Shown here: positions 63,953 through 64,000 of the stretch, in pieces
How positions within the stretch are numbered: position 1 is the first letter of the stretch
Layout of the letters: each line of letters opens with the position of its first letter
Source of the DNA: Vibrio sp. STUT-A11
GTDB lineage: Bacteria > Pseudomonadota > Gammaproteobacteria > Enterobacterales > Vibrionaceae
NCBI RefSeq assembly: GCF_026000435.1
Contig: NZ_AP026763.1
Location: forward strand, 1,674,001 to 1,738,000
Length of the DNA: 64,000 nt
Direction of reading: 5' to 3'
The notes under the pieces: generated by a model
The model's database searches: none
What the model was told of the DNA's origin: nothing
The model's input: the letters and a program-made list of their open reading frames with translations, nothing else
Position numbers and translations under genes: made by a program

Positions 63953-63975
63953 ATTCCGTAGCATCAAGTGGATAC

Positions 63976-64000
63976 AAAAAAGCTCGCGTTTCATCGCGAG
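63976..64000 (+). terminator. Terminator after nagK, cut by the window end
   Basis: AAAAAAGCTCGCG, a TTTCAT loop and CGCGAG are visible; the remaining stem and the T tract lie beyond the window. Confidence 0.75.

Noticed and set aside
1..64000. tRNA, rRNA, CRISPR arrays, insertion sequences, integrases or prophage genes
   Set aside because: None was recognised on either strand by reading; a tRNAscan or Infernal run would be needed to exclude small RNA genes.

Overview
The window is chromosomal DNA of a marine gammaproteobacterium, almost certainly a Vibrio. The norM–ribE divergent pair next to a periplasmic DNA ligase and a lipoprotein gene, the mdlAB exporter pair, nagK, hrpA, the small cysteine-rich and DUF3802-like genes, and the close match of NorM (456 codons from a GTG start) to remembered Vibrio NorM all point there. 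The species is not claimed; a urease-positive member of the Harveyi/alginolyticus-like group fits. I saw no rRNA, tRNA, CRISPR array, prophage or insertion sequence.

Layout. (1) 1–3051, minus: the 3'-truncated gene of a very large hybrid sensor kinase whose input module is an NCS1 (CodB-like) transporter plus a cysteine cluster. (2) 3355–14738, plus: one unbroken run urtABCDE–ureDABCEFGJ, an ABC urea importer followed directly by nickel urease, its four accessory proteins and a HupE/UreJ nickel permease. A strong hairpin separates urtA from urtB. The kinase diverges from urtA and may sense urea or a related nitrogen compound. (3) 15122–18341, plus: a SLC13/DASS transporter, a soluble histidine kinase with a cyclic-nucleotide-binding-like domain and a single-domain response regulator, tightly packed. 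(4) 18342–25134: mixed genes with long spacers: LysR regulator, 2OG-Fe(II) oxygenase, tyrosine permease with a TyrR-box-like site, a degenerate GAF/HD-GYP protein, a 40-residue small protein and an orphan. A palindromic repeat of about 140 bp lies in one spacer. (5) 25408–30268: MdlA/MdlB exporter, a Tag-like glycosylase and a 64-residue protein. (6) 30356–35816, minus: a three-gene unit encoding a membrane-anchored DUF2760-like protein with EKVVE/EKPVEKIVEV repeats and two divergent Hsp70 ATPases, with a terminator between the two Hsp70 genes. (7) 36255–45471: DEDDh exonuclease, TerB-like protein, PhoD-like phosphatase, two orphans, AzoR and the large helicase HrpA. (8) 45656–50314: two tandem small outer-membrane barrels, a BCCT osmolyte transporter, a P-loop kinase-like protein and a secreted DNA ligase. 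(9) 50321–55055: DUF3080-like lipoprotein, NorM, riboflavin synthase, a CPXCG protein and a fructosamine-kinase-like protein. (10) 55281–60416: a signalling group: response regulator with a CheX/CheC-like domain, PAS-GGDEF diguanylate cyclase, NlpC/P60 lipoprotein and chemoreceptor. (11) 60716–64000: small membrane protein, sterol-desaturase-like hydroxylase, TapT/DTW protein and NagK.

How the genes work together. UrtABCDE imports urea at low concentration, UreABC hydrolyses it to ammonia and carbon dioxide, UreDEFG and UreJ supply and insert nickel, and the divergent kinase is a plausible regulator. The strongest candidates for under-described biology are the transporter-fused kinase with its unusual start, the DUF2760/Hsp70/Hsp70 unit, the transporter/kinase/regulator trio at 15122–18341 and the REC-CheX/diguanylate cyclase pair. 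Functions are from recognition by eye of motifs and families; no search was run.
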